Assembly: GCF_003054445.1 (NCBI RefSeq)
Contig: NC_042506.1
Location: forward strand, 2,487,501-2,551,500
Source of the DNA: Pichia kudriavzevii
Lineage: Eukaryota > Ascomycota > Pichiomycetes > Pichiales > Pichiaceae
DNA: 64,000 nt
Direction of reading: 5' to 3'
Shown in pieces: positions 28,679 to 38,136 of this stretch. Under the pieces are notes generated by a model. It saw only the letters and a list, made by a program, of their open reading frames with translations. It was not told the DNA's origin and ran no database searches. The translations under genes and the position numbers were made by a program. Position 1 is the first letter of the stretch. Every line of letters begins with the position of its first letter.

Positions 28679-31255
28679 CTAGTTCGTGACTGGCTCGATA
28701 TTCCAGATGTTATCGGCGTACTCTTCAATACATCTATCCGAGGAGAAGAATCCCATGTTGGCGACAGACAAGACTGATTTTTTAGTCCATTCGTCTTTGT
28801 TTGCAAACTCTTCATCAATGGTGCTCTGTACTTGAAGGTAACTTTCAAAATCATCTGAAACCAAATAATAATCACCGTGTAGCCTAATAGAATCTACTAA
28901 TTCAATGTACTCGTTATAGTCACCGAAAGTACCCTTTTGAAGTTCAGTAAAGACGAGATTGAGAGCCTCTGGAATATCGATTCTGCCTAGTTGGTGATCA
29001 TAACGTAAGTCTTCCACGTCTTCAGATAAATTACCAAATAAGAAAATGTTATTCTCTCCAATTTCTCTAGTAATTTCAACGTTTGCACCATCTACTGTAC
29101 CAATGATCAAACCACCGTTAAGGACAAACTTCATGTTGGAAGTACCAGATGCTTCTGTACCGGCTGTTGAAATATGCTCAGAAATATCCGAACCTGGGCA
29201 AATGATCTCAGCTTTTGAAACATTGTAGTCAGGAATGAATACAACTTTTAACAAATCACCAATTTCAGGATCGTTGTTCACAACATCTCCCACTGAGTTG
29301 ATTAGCTTTATAATTTTTTTAGCAGCATAATAACCAGGGGCTGCCTTACCACCAATGATGCAGACTTTAGGTAACCATTTGGATTCTCTTTCCTCAACAG
29401 GAGTAGCTTTAATGCGCAAGTATCTCCAAATAATTCCAAAGATGTTCATTTGTTGACGCTTGTATTCATGGATACGCTTGACTTGAACATCAAATAGAGT
29501 ATCAGGATTGACATCTATGTTGGTTAATGACTTGATCAATTTTGCCAATCTGACTTTGTTTTTCAATTTAACATCAGCCCACTCTTTCAAAAACTCTTGA
29601 TCGTTAACAAAAGATTCTAATTTCTTCAATAACACTGGTGTCTTTAAAAACTCATCTGATCCCAATTTCTTAACGATCAATGAAGATAAACCCGGGTTTG
29701 CCTGCTTTAACCACCTTCTAAAGGTGACACCATTGGTAACATTAGTGAATTTACTAGTTCCATAGATTTTGACAAAGTCCTTAAAAATCGTAGCCTTGAT
29801 TAATTCAGAGTGTAATTCAGCAACACCGTTGACTTTGTGAGAACCTATAATAGCCAAATAAGACATTCTGATGTTCTTAGGAATTGTCTCTTCCACTATC
29901 GACACACGTCTCAATAGATCCCTGTCATTAGGGAATTTTTTCTCAACTTGTTGCAAAAAGAATAAATTGATATCATAGATAATCTCCAAGTGTCTTGGTA
30001 GTAAGTTGCCCAACAAATCAACTGGCCATTTTTCCAAAGCTTCTTGCATAACGGTGTGATTAGTGTAACCAAAAGTATTAGTAACAATGTCCCATGCAGC
30101 GCCCCATTCTAAACCTTCAATATCAACCAGAATTCTTTGTAACTCAACAATAGCCAGAGTTGGATGTGTATCATTGAGTTGAATAGCCACAAAATTAGAA
30201 AATTCCTTCCATGGCTTCTCAGTTTTCAGAAATCTTCTAACAATATCATGTAAACTTGCTGCAACCCAAAAGTATTGTTGTTTTAATCTTAATTCTTTAC
30301 CTTGATAAAAATTATCATTTGGATACAAGACAGCCGTGATTGCTTCTGCTCGTTGTTGCTGAGCCACAGAATCATCATAATCACCTTCGTTGAACTTTTG
30401 GAAATCAAACTCTCTAGTTGGTTGTGCAGACCACATTCTTAAATTGTTGACATTCTCGGTCTTATAACCTGGAACAGGAAAGTCGTACGCAACAGCCAAA
30501 ACTCTCTCGGAACCAGACCATTGCTTCCTTGTCTTGCCAGTTTTCTCATCGGTGTATGTGGAAACAGAACCATAGAAATCCACAGGAATCTGAATTTCCA
30601 GTCTTGGGATCTCCCAAGGATTACCAAATTTGAGCCAATAATCCGGAGATTCAACTTGGTAACCATTGATGATTCTTTGGGCGAAAATACCATAGTTGTA
30701 TCTTAAACCATAACCCCAGCCAGGATAGTTACCTGTGGACAAGGAATCGACAAAACATGCGGCCAATCTACCCAATCCACCATTACCCAAACCAGCATCG
30801 GGCTCAACTTGGATGATATCTTCCAAGTTGAACCCCAATTCGTCAACTGATTTATTACATAGATCCTTGGTATCCAAGTTGATCATGGCATTATCTAAAG
30901 CTCTACCCATCAAAAACTCTAATGATAGGTAGTATAAACGTTTTGTCTCTTTGATTGTGTATAACTGTTGGGTCTTATTCCACTTCAAAATTAGCTTGTC
31001 CCTCAATGTGGCCGATAGAGCTTGGTAAGCCGCCAAATCATCACAATTGTACATGGATCTGGCAAGTGTAGTCTCAACATGATTGATGAATCTTGAAATC
31101 AACTCATCGCTGGTCTCAAAAGGCTTGGTTGCATGACTAGCCCAAATATTTCTACATTTAACAGGGATGGCAGCATCGATATTTTTAATTTGAGTGGGGG
31201 TAAACCCAGTCATTGTACGTCTATGTCTCTTAGACATTGCTGGTGAGAAGTCCAT
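28679..31255 (-). CDS. GPH1: Glycogen phosphorylase
   Basis: An 858-residue alpha-glucan phosphorylase (S. cerevisiae Gph1 902), which releases glucose-1-phosphate from glycogen with pyridoxal phosphate. It has the family blocks YYLSLEFLMGR, GNGGLGRLAACF, YGIFAQ, LNDTHP, VKRIHEYKRQ and GTSNMKF (pyridoxal-phosphate region: EASGTSNMK). The N-terminal RHRRTMTGF segment is a plausible regulatory phosphorylation site like that of yeast Gph1, controlled by cAMP-dependent kinase. The upstream spacer has an AGGGG STRE at 31499-31503, in keeping with stress induction of GPH1. The start ATG at 31255 gives a typical length. Confidence 0.96.
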   Translation of the reverse strand: MDFSPAMSKRHRRTMTGFTPTQIKNIDAAIPVKCRNIWASHATKPFETSDELISRFINHVETTLARSMYNCDDLAAYQALSATLRDKLILKWNKTQQLYTIKETKRLYYLSLEFLMGRALDNAMINLDTKDLCNKSVDELGFNLEDIIQVEPDAGLGNGGLGRLAACFVDSLSTGNYPGWGYGLRYNYGIFAQRIINGYQVESPDYWLKFGNPWEIPRLEIQIPVDFYGSVSTYTDEKTGKTRKQWSGSERVLAVAYDFPVPGYKTENVNNLRMWSAQPTREFDFQKFNEGDYDDSVAQQQRAEAITAVLYPNDNFYQGKELRLKQQYFWVAASLHDIVRRFLKTEKPWKEFSNFVAIQLNDTHPTLAIVELQRILVDIEGLEWGAAWDIVTNTFGYTNHTVMQEALEKWPVDLLGNLLPRHLEIIYDINLFFLQQVEKKFPNDRDLLRRVSIVEETIPKNIRMSYLAIIGSHKVNGVAELHSELIKATIFKDFVKIYGTSKFTNVTNGVTFRRWLKQANPGLSSLIVKKLGSDEFLKTPVLLKKLESFVNDQEFLKEWADVKLKNKVRLAKLIKSLTNIDVNPDTLFDVQVKRIHEYKRQQMNIFGIIWRYLRIKATPVEERESKWLPKVCIIGGKAAPGYYAAKKIIKLINSVGDVVNNDPEIGDLLKVVFIPDYNVSKAEIICPGSDISEHISTAGTEASGTSNMKFVLNGGLIIGTVDGANVEITREIGENNIFLFGNLSEDVEDLRYDHQLGRIDIPEALNLVFTELQKGTFGDYNEYIELVDSIRLHGDYYLVSDDFESYLQVQSTIDEEFANKDEWTKKSVLSVANMGFFSSDRCIEEYADNIWNIEPVTN

Positions 31256-31498
31256 TTTTGTGAATTCCTTGTGTTTTGATCTTTAGGACTAAAACCAAGA
31301 GAAGAGACTGATTAGAGGTGGTTATAGAGAAGGACATACACTCAACAAAAGGCAGCCATATAAGGAACAACCTCCCGCAGTATCCGATTCTCGAAGAAGA
31401 TATAATGGCCCATGCAAATTGAACAATGGCACCACTCTCGAAACAGGAGAGGAAAAAAAATCCGGGGTTTACATACAACAAGTAGCTTCAGGAAAGGG

Positions 31499-31503
31499 AG
31501 GGG
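31499..31503. promoter_or_regulatory. AGGGG stress element upstream of GPH1
   Basis: AGGGG, the Msn2/4 core, lies 244 bp upstream of the GPH1 ATG, in a G-rich stretch. Yeast GPH1 is a classic STRE-regulated gene; here the call rests on one 5-bp core. Confidence 0.4.
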
Positions 31504-31554
31504 AGTGGTGGGATACACCTTGGAACATCTAATCAATGACTTCTGACTACACAG

Positions 31555-32997
31555 TCAGTTCAAGATGAAGTCGTTTTTATACACTTTACCGTCAACATCA
31601 GCTAGGCCTTCGCCAGCATAACTAGCCAAGGGGCTGACTTCAACAAGGGCTTCTGGAGAGCTAAGACGACCGCCATTATTAAGGACCCACAAGGTACTTC
31701 TTTTCAGAGAATCCAATTTACAGGTTTCCGGACAATCTCTGCCAGAGCCAGGTGCATTCTTCAAAGGGCTGAATTCGTCCTCCCGTGGAACTTCCAAACA
31801 ACCAAACTTGGCCAAGTCGACGCTGGGGAAAACATCAAAAATAAACTGCTCCAGTTTAATACCGTTGTTATCGACAGGTCTAACAAATTCATCAGTTTCG
31901 ATATCAATGCATGGAATCTTCTTTTTCGCAATATGATATGGCAGAAAGTTTCTAGATTTGATCCACTGAGGGATCATTTTAGCAAGAAATTGGACATTGT
32001 AATAATGGTTGACAATATTGGCAGCCCTTAACTTCAACAAGGAAGAATCGGTATCATCTTTTGCTTCACTTAAATCTTTTGAAATTTCACTGTACTCAAT
32101 GACACAGGGTTTATTAGCACTCTTATCGAGAACAATCAAGCCGACTTTCTCACTGGCTTCGTTTTTTCTAACAACTTTAGTCGCTACATCAAATTGATTG
32201 GATGTTGAGTATCCAATAAATATAGGGTCGCCAACTTTAACTAGAATATTGTCAACACAGTACATATGAACATGTTCTATTCCCTTATTCATCATATCCT
32301 CTATTATGCCATTATCATGTATTGCTTTATATAAACCACCATTTCCATCAGGACTTTCTACTAAAGAGCATCTATCTTCCCCAATCAACAATTTTTCACC
32401 AGTTAAATCAACAGCTGGTAGAGTTCCTTGATTGAAAAATACTATTTTCTCCTTGTTCCAACCAAAATAACCATTTTTAGCAAAAAATTCTTCTGTAGTC
32501 TGGCGAGTTGGCCCGGATGTCATAATATAGAGGATAAGATCACCTCCTGCTAATGTTTCCAGCCTTCTCATTCTTTCAATTTGGATCTGAAAAAGTGATT
32601 TACGAGACGGAAGACCAACATCATAGCATCCCTTTGGAGCAGATGATCCTAATCTTGTGCCTTGACCACCAGCCATAAGTATAATTCCCACTTTACCCTC
32701 TTTGATTAGTTGTAAACCTTGATTTTCCCATTTGGCCAATTGCTCCCTTTCACAAGAGATGGTAGACTGAAAGGACGATGCTGGAAGCTGTGTATATTCC
32801 TTCGATCCAGAGACAGACGATGAATACAAAATGGCATCTGTAACATCCCTCATAAAAAGAGATGGATCGTCAATTTTCGAAAGTTGCTGTAAAAACTTAC
32901 ACTGCTCATCGTTGGTCAATGTATCCCAGTATTTGAAAACATGTTCCTGTCCTGCATTGACAAATTTGGACTTGATTTCCTCAAAATTCTCCACCAT
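31555..32997 (-). CDS. UAP1: UDP-N-acetylglucosamine pyrophosphorylase
   Basis: 480 residues, matching yeast Qri1/Uap1 (477). The nucleotide-binding signature GGQGTRLGSSAPKG (after LMAG) is intact, followed by the LPSRKSLFQIQ, MTSGPT, and VEYSEI (here VIEYSEIS) blocks. The enzyme makes UDP-GlcNAc from UTP and GlcNAc-1-phosphate for chitin, N-glycans and GPI anchors, in the cytosol. It reads toward GPH1, and its 3' end is about 300 bp from the GPH1 start. The start at 32997 is the first in-frame ATG. Confidence 0.96.
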   Translation of the reverse strand: MVENFEEIKSKFVNAGQEHVFKYWDTLTNDEQCKFLQQLSKIDDPSLFMRDVTDAILYSSSVSGSKEYTQLPASSFQSTISCEREQLAKWENQGLQLIKEGKVGIILMAGGQGTRLGSSAPKGCYDVGLPSRKSLFQIQIERMRRLETLAGGDLILYIMTSGPTRQTTEEFFAKNGYFGWNKEKIVFFNQGTLPAVDLTGEKLLIGEDRCSLVESPDGNGGLYKAIHDNGIIEDMMNKGIEHVHMYCVDNILVKVGDPIFIGYSTSNQFDVATKVVRKNEASEKVGLIVLDKSANKPCVIEYSEISKDLSEAKDDTDSSLLKLRAANIVNHYYNVQFLAKMIPQWIKSRNFLPYHIAKKKIPCIDIETDEFVRPVDNNGIKLEQFIFDVFPSVDLAKFGCLEVPREDEFSPLKNAPGSGRDCPETCKLDSLKRSTLWVLNNGGRLSSPEALVEVSPLASYAGEGLADVDGKVYKNDFILN

Positions 32998-33343
32998 ATT
33001 GTTCAGGACAGTCGCTAATCTATGTGGAGCAAGGGAAAAGGCAAAAGCTGTACTGACTTACAAGACGTGAAAAGGCTACATAGGGAAACACGTAAAGGAG
33101 AACTGACACAAGGTTCTCTATCCCCTACTACTTTGCGAGTCTCGAAAAAATTAAATTTAGAAGAGCCATAAGATTCCCCCTTTGGGCAAGAAGTAAATAG
33201 TTAGTTGAAGTTAAGTATTTACTTGTATAAATGTCTAACACTTGTAATTTGGTTTCTTTACGGCAAGTCAATGCCAAAAATAGCCACTTCAAATCGAACT
33301 CTTAAGTTTGCCCATTCCTTCATTCCTTCATTCCTTCATTCCC
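32998..33343. other. Spacer between UAP1 and FMS1-like genes
   Basis: A 346-bp spacer serving as the UAP1 promoter and FMS1 3' region. It includes an imperfect (CATTCCTT)n run at about 33312-33350. No gene was recognised. Confidence 0.5.
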
Positions 33344-34750
33344 TCATTGGTTTATGTGCTTAATAATGTACGAAGCTTCACGTTCACCAGAGAGGTATGC
33401 GCCATGAGCACAGGCACGTCCTTGGGCAATAGTGCCTTCACCTGCAAATCTGATATTGCCAAAGCCTTCAATCAGGGCATCATTGACAAATAGGTCACCA
33501 GGCGCACAGGTGGTGATAGCACCTCTTGAATATGGATCGGTTCCCCAGTTAGTAGTTAAAACGAATTTTGGTTTAGGTAGCTCTTCTAAACCTGTAATTT
33601 TCTTTATAATCGGAGCAACTAATTGATAACCAAATTCTTGAGGGTTCTCGGAAGATTCGAGTTCTTTGGTTGGTTGTGCCGGTAGCAGAAACATCAATGC
33701 AGGTACTCCTCTAACTGCATCAAAATTGGATACAAGACATGGGAACTCAAAAGCTTTGGATTTTGGCTTAGTAGAGAAATCACCGTAAGTGGTAGCCGTG
33801 TATGTTTTGATCAAATCGAGATCATCATTGTTTGGCACCTGTAATACCAAAAACTTTTCGTTGTCCGGCCAAAACGCCTTCTCATATTCAACTATAACTT
33901 TGGAAATAGGAGCAAAATGAGTTTTGGAGAAGTTTCTCGTAATATTCTCTGGTAGTTCAGGAATAAATTTAATGGCACCTTCAACCGTTGGGTCAATATT
34001 TGACATTTTCAAGACGCCAAGCGGCAAGGTGACCACCAAATACCTACAAGTATAGGTTTTCCCCTCTTTAGTAGTAACCTTTATGGAATCTGAAGATTGG
34101 ATTTTTTCGACAGTAGAAACAACAGCATTAAGGATGATCTTGTCTTGAGGAATTTTCTCAACAAGTTTCCCAAGAACACTATCATATCCTAGGGTATTAA
34201 ACGCATCCCTTCCATTAAAAGGCCCCCATGAATATTTGGCACTGATCATGTCCCATTGGCCACCACCTAATAATTCTGCAAACCTGATAACTGCCGCTGC
34301 ATATTTCGATTCATCTTGAGAAACTAATGTTTTCTTTGTCTTCAAATATTCAACAACTGCATTCTGTAAAGTTGTATCCTCACCTAGATTAGAGAAAAAA
34401 TACTTCAATTCGTCAACAATAGGCCCAAAATTGACTCCATTGGGAAAACCACCTGATGGCGTGTCCAAAACAAACCCAACTTTTGAGTCATCATATTTGG
34501 CAAATTGGGGCTCAAACCACTCATTGATGAATTTTTCAAACACAGGATTCTCCATGGTGGAATGGAACCAGGTGGCACCTAGGTCATAGTGATTGCCCGT
34601 TGGGGTGTTCCTTTCAGTGTGAATTCTTCCACCAATTCTGTTCCTGGCTTCGAGAACAACAGTGTCGATTCCTTGTTCACATAAATCCGATGCCGCTTTC
34701 AAACCGGAAATACCTGCACCAATGACTAACACCTGAGTTTCAATTGACAT
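33344..34750 (-). CDS. FMS1: FMS1-type polyamine oxidase
   Basis: A 468-residue FAD amine oxidase. I chose the ATG at 34750 (MSIETQ), directly before the dinucleotide-binding motif VIGAGISGLKAA; the frame continues upstream without a better start. It has the GG motif (EARNRIGGRIHT), the substrate-side LGATWFH, and the C-terminal FAD block IRFAGEGT. Fms1 oxidises spermine to spermidine and 3-aminopropanal, feeding beta-alanine and pantothenate synthesis and hypusine formation. It has no obvious peroxisomal PTS1 (it ends KHINQ). It is somewhat shorter than S. cerevisiae Fms1 (508). Confidence 0.88.
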   Translation of the reverse strand: MSIETQVLVIGAGISGLKAASDLCEQGIDTVVLEARNRIGGRIHTERNTPTGNHYDLGATWFHSTMENPVFEKFINEWFEPQFAKYDDSKVGFVLDTPSGGFPNGVNFGPIVDELKYFFSNLGEDTTLQNAVVEYLKTKKTLVSQDESKYAAAVIRFAELLGGGQWDMISAKYSWGPFNGRDAFNTLGYDSVLGKLVEKIPQDKIILNAVVSTVEKIQSSDSIKVTTKEGKTYTCRYLVVTLPLGVLKMSNIDPTVEGAIKFIPELPENITRNFSKTHFAPISKVIVEYEKAFWPDNEKFLVLQVPNNDDLDLIKTYTATTYGDFSTKPKSKAFEFPCLVSNFDAVRGVPALMFLLPAQPTKELESSENPQEFGYQLVAPIIKKITGLEELPKPKFVLTTNWGTDPYSRGAITTCAPGDLFVNDALIEGFGNIRFAGEGTIAQGRACAHGAYLSGEREASYIIKHINQ

Positions 34751-35099
34751 TATGTTTTCGAGTTTATACACTGTATACGCTAATAAGGTAGGCAAAGGCA
34801 CTATAAAGTCAATCTTGAGAATAGTCTACACTGGAAAAGAAAAGCATGGAAAATGGCCAAGGTTGATCCTCCTAGTTTGATGTTGCCGGTTTTTAAAAAT
34901 TACCCGCACATACACTCATCAATAGAAAGATCTTCATTTCCCGAAATTTTATACAATGAATTAGTAATCAGAGACTGATTTTCATTGTAGACTGATGCCT
35001 ACACATCTCTTGTTATGCTGTGGTTATTGTTTTTTTTTTTGTTGGGTTAATTAGATACATACTAGTATTTGATATTCAAACTTTACATCAGAGTAGTAC
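34751..35099. other. Spacer between FMS1-like and COF1
   Basis: A 349-bp spacer with the FMS1 promoter and the COF1 3' end, including a 13-T run near 35029-35041. No gene was recognised. Confidence 0.5.
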
Positions 35100-35773
35100 T
35101 CAGTGGGAACCTGCACCTCTGGAGACCTTGTCCAAGACTGCTTCGTAAGAAACCTCAGAGAAGTCAGTACCTTGGATGTCAGAGGAAACACCGTTCAAGG
35201 CCCTTCTCAAGGAATCCTTGGACGATGCATACACCATTTTCGCTCTCACTGAAGCGGTGTCTGGAGACCATTGGAAAAAGACAATCTTGGATCTCTTACC
35301 TTCACCGGCAGAGATTTCGTATTCGAAATCGTAAACTGCATACTTACAGTCGTTTTCTGGGAATTCTTCTAAAAACTTGTCATAGGAGTCGTCGGTAGAA
35401 GTCTTGTCGACAACAATCTGAGTCTTGTCGTCGGAAATCTTGTAAATGACGTACTTGTACTTCTTACCTAACTTGAGATCGTTGAAGGCTTTTAGGGCTT
35501 CATCGGACACTGCGACACTATATGATCCGAGGGGACAAGGTGTTAGTATTCAAAAACATTATACTCACTGTGAGGATGATCCGTCTCAAGCATTCGCCTG
35601 GCTCGTGTATCCTGCTGCACTCTTTGCTGTTACGGCTCTACCGTCTATAATCTTGGATGGACTTTACATACCCGGATCTGGACTGCAAGAAGAAGGGGAA
35701 TTAGGACATTGCCATTGTTAGTACTGGGTTCTCAGATGGAGAGAGCATCAGCCCGGTCATCTATACATACCAT
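35100..35773 (-). CDS. COF1: Cofilin (three exons, two of them tiny)
   Basis: A 143-residue cofilin, the same length as S. cerevisiae Cof1. Exon 1 contributes only the ATG (35773-35771). Intron 1 (35770-35683, 88 bp) has GTATGT, TACTAAC (35717-35723) and TTGCAG. Exon 2 is an 11-nt micro-exon (35682-35672). Intron 2 (35671-35518, 154 bp) has GTATGT, TACTAAC (35542-35548) and ATATAG. Exon 3 is 35517-35100. Splicing gives [16 protein letters not shown], matching Cof1 (MSRSGVAVADESLTAF). The body carries the actin-binding [15 protein letters not shown] and a C terminus VSRGAGSH identical to yeast. Ser4 is the conserved inhibitory phosphosite position. Cofilin severs and depolymerises actin filaments. 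Confidence 0.96.
35672..35682 (-). other. COF1: 11-nt micro-exon of COF1
   Basis: TCCAGATCCGG is flanked by TTGCAG upstream and GTATGT downstream on the minus strand. It encodes SRSG with the help of the next exon's first base. Without it the conserved residues 2-5 of cofilin are missing and the frame is lost. Confidence 0.9.
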
Positions 35774-35925
35774 TGTGTTGTTTGCTGTTGTTTGTGAGTT
35801 GTTTGCACAGTGTCAAGGAGAAAGACACACTCTCAACCTACTGTTTCTATATATATGGTGTGTTTGGCTAAGTGGAGGCGCAACTCCTCAATGAGGGCGC
35901 GGCGGGCTGCATAACCGCACAGTCT

Positions 35926-35931
35926 CACGTG
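35926..35931. promoter_or_regulatory. CACGTG E-box in the COF1/LDB18-like divergent promoter
   Basis: CACGTG lies in the 230-bp spacer shared by COF1 (leftward) and the LDB18-like gene (rightward), 73 bp from the latter's ATG. Cbf1-type sites often organise such divergent promoters. Inference only. Confidence 0.35.
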
Positions 35932-36003
35932 GCGGCTCAAAGGTCCTCTCTGCTTCTCCTACACCAGGGTGTATCTATGCAGAGGTACTTTTAACAGAGA
36001 GGA

Positions 36004-36531
36004 ATGGAGACAAGGAGCAAGGTATGTGGATTGAGAGAGCGGTTGCTCTTACTAGAGGGTAAAGTGGGCATTTTGAAGGAGCAGGAGCCGAGTTTCGACG
36101 CAGTTGAGGCTCTAGATACCCTTGTAAGCAGTTATGAGCCTTTGGAGAGGCTGGTTCTGAAACTCCAAGCATGCGGAATTGACCCTATGAACGCCAACAA
36201 TCTCTCTTCTCTGAAAGGCCTCAGTGCCGAAGATAGGGGGGAAGTGAAAATGGAGATTTTAGCCTCCTATAATACCTTTATCGAGTGTAGCAATCGAATA
36301 GAAACTCTAGCGTCTCAGTATTCAAACACTATCGATCAGTTTTTAGAGAGTTTCAGGAAAATGGTACAACTCGACGGTAAGTACAGTCGTACCGCTGTGA
36401 TCACCAGATATGGGCAAATAATGAGAAGGTACGATATTGCCATTAAACGGCTCACAAAAGTTCTCGAACAATATGCACTTCTCAAATACAAGCAAAGCAA
36501 GTTAATCATGTCTATAAATGAAAAAGAGTGA
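36004..36531 (+). CDS. Small helical protein, probable dynactin p24 (LDB18-like)
   Basis: 175 residues, almost entirely predicted helix with coiled-coil character (LRERLLLLEGKVGIL at the N terminus; RRYDIAIKRLTKVLEQYALL at the C terminus). Its length and heptad pattern fit S. cerevisiae Ldb18 (178), the p24 shoulder subunit of dynactin needed for nuclear migration, and the DCTN3/p24 family, which also starts with a leucine-heptad helix. No catalytic motif is present. It is divergent from COF1, and its stop is only 19 bp from the convergent SLM3 stop. It could instead be another small coiled-coil protein; a profile search with the p24 family would decide. Confidence 0.5.
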   Translation: METRSKVCGLRERLLLLEGKVGILKEQEPSFDAVEALDTLVSSYEPLERLVLKLQACGIDPMNANNLSSLKGLSAEDRGEVKMEILASYNTFIECSNRIETLASQYSNTIDQFLESFRKMVQLDGKYSRTAVITRYGQIMRRYDIAIKRLTKVLEQYALLKYKQSKLIMSINEKE

Positions 36532-36550
36532 ATGAGGTGGGGAGGAGATA

Positions 36551-37852
36551 TCAACAAATAACACCAGAACCAAGCAACATGTCATTTCTATATAAGGCTA
36601 GGGTCTGGCCAGCTGCAACACCAAATATCTCTTCGTTTATCTTGAAACTGCACTTACTATTTTGGATGTCCATCTCGAATTTTTCAACTATATTGGGAAC
36701 CTGTAAAGATCGTACTTGACAGTTGATTGACCCGTCAACATTCAACGTGCTCCAACTGGTATGCTTGTCCATCCAATACCATGTATTCAGATCAACTTCA
36801 ATGGTGTCCCTATAGAATGCGTCATGGTCGTCTTTCCTTGAAATTATTAGCTGGTTACGCTCGACATTCTTATCACTGACAAGCCACACACCTTTGTACT
36901 TGGGGTCTCCCTGTGGCATGCTTATTCCGCTTTTCTGTCCAATAGTAGCACTCCATAATCCTTGGTGTCTCCCCCAAACTTTGCCATCTTTGGTGACGAT
37001 ATCTCCAGGGTTAGGCGTGATGTACTCATTGAGAAAGTCTTTAAACTTACCAACTTGAGAGACAAAACACAACCCCTGTGAATCTGGCTTGTCCTTCGTA
37101 ACCAAGTCATACTTTTGTGCAATCTCTCTTATTTGTGGCTTTGTATAGTGACCAATCGGCATAAGGATTTTGGACAAGACTCTATTAGGCATACTGGCTA
37201 GATAATAACTTTGATCTTTACATTTATAATGTGCTCGGAAAATATTACACTCGCCGGTTGCATCATTATGGAGAATCCTTGAATAATGTCCTGTTACCAA
37301 CCACCATTTCTTGTTGGAGTCTCTATAATTGTCTTCCAAATACTCCATCATTTTCCCAAATTTAACGTACTTGTTACACCCGATATCTGGATTTGGAGTC
37401 AATCCACGTTCGTACTGCTCCAGCATTGGTTCAAATACCTGTGTCCAATACTCCTTCTCAAAATTAACTCTAGTGCAGGGTATTTTGAGCTGTCTACAAG
37501 TTTCCTGTACTTGTATCCAATCCGAATCAACTGTGCATGCAGAATTTGAATCAATGATCTTATCGGGGGACCAGTTGGCCATAAACACTCCTCGTACATT
37601 CTTATATTTTTTCGAATACATAAGTGCAGCAACCGACGAGTCTACTCCGGATGACATAGAGATGATTATTTCGTCTTCTGGACTCGGTTGGACCTGTCTG
37701 TAACCGTTAATGGGGTTTTGCGTTTGAAAGAATCGTGAATCCACCACCGGTGCTGCTACTGTTGAGAAAAGACAAAGCTGGCCGTGCTTGGGATATTCGG
37801 AACCAAGTTTCTGCGTACAGAGACGTATTCCTAGTCTCGATACACGTAGCAT
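36551..37852 (-). CDS. SLM3: Mitochondrial tRNA-specific 2-thiouridylase
   Basis: 433 residues, matching yeast Slm3/Mtu1 (417). An N-terminal Arg-rich, Ser/Thr-containing leader (MLRVSRLGIRLC) suits mitochondrial import. The PP-loop SSGVDSSVAALM binds ATP. The NPDIGCNKYVKFG block carries the first catalytic Cys, and GLCFVSQVGKF the second. The enzyme makes 2-thiouridine at the wobble base of mitochondrial tRNA Lys, Glu and Gln. Its 3' end is 19 bp from that of the upstream-strand LDB18-like gene. Confidence 0.95.
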   Translation of the reverse strand: MLRVSRLGIRLCTQKLGSEYPKHGQLCLFSTVAAPVVDSRFFQTQNPINGYRQVQPSPEDEIIISMSSGVDSSVAALMYSKKYKNVRGVFMANWSPDKIIDSNSACTVDSDWIQVQETCRQLKIPCTRVNFEKEYWTQVFEPMLEQYERGLTPNPDIGCNKYVKFGKMMEYLEDNYRDSNKKWWLVTGHYSRILHNDATGECNIFRAHYKCKDQSYYLASMPNRVLSKILMPIGHYTKPQIREIAQKYDLVTKDKPDSQGLCFVSQVGKFKDFLNEYITPNPGDIVTKDGKVWGRHQGLWSATIGQKSGISMPQGDPKYKGVWLVSDKNVERNQLIISRKDDHDAFYRDTIEVDLNTWYWMDKHTSWSTLNVDGSINCQVRSLQVPNIVEKFEMDIQNSKCSFKINEEIFGVAAGQTLALYRNDMLLGSGVIC

Positions 37853-38136
37853 GTTTATTCCTTGTTGCTACAAATAGTGTCTGCTCGTTCAAAGGTTCAC
37901 CCATAAGACAAATTTCTATCAAAAACAGTAGTTTTTGTAACCTAAACGAGATTCAAGAAAAAAAATTCCAATAGAATTCATGCCTTTTTTTTTTTCTGTA
38001 GAGAAAAAAAAGCTCACACAGTATCTCTGCGAATTTGATTGAAGCCAGAATTTGCCGCCATTTCTCATTATCACATCATTAACCACTAAATCGGTGCTGC
38101 AGCATTCCCCAGTTGAGCAACGAAACAGACAATCCA

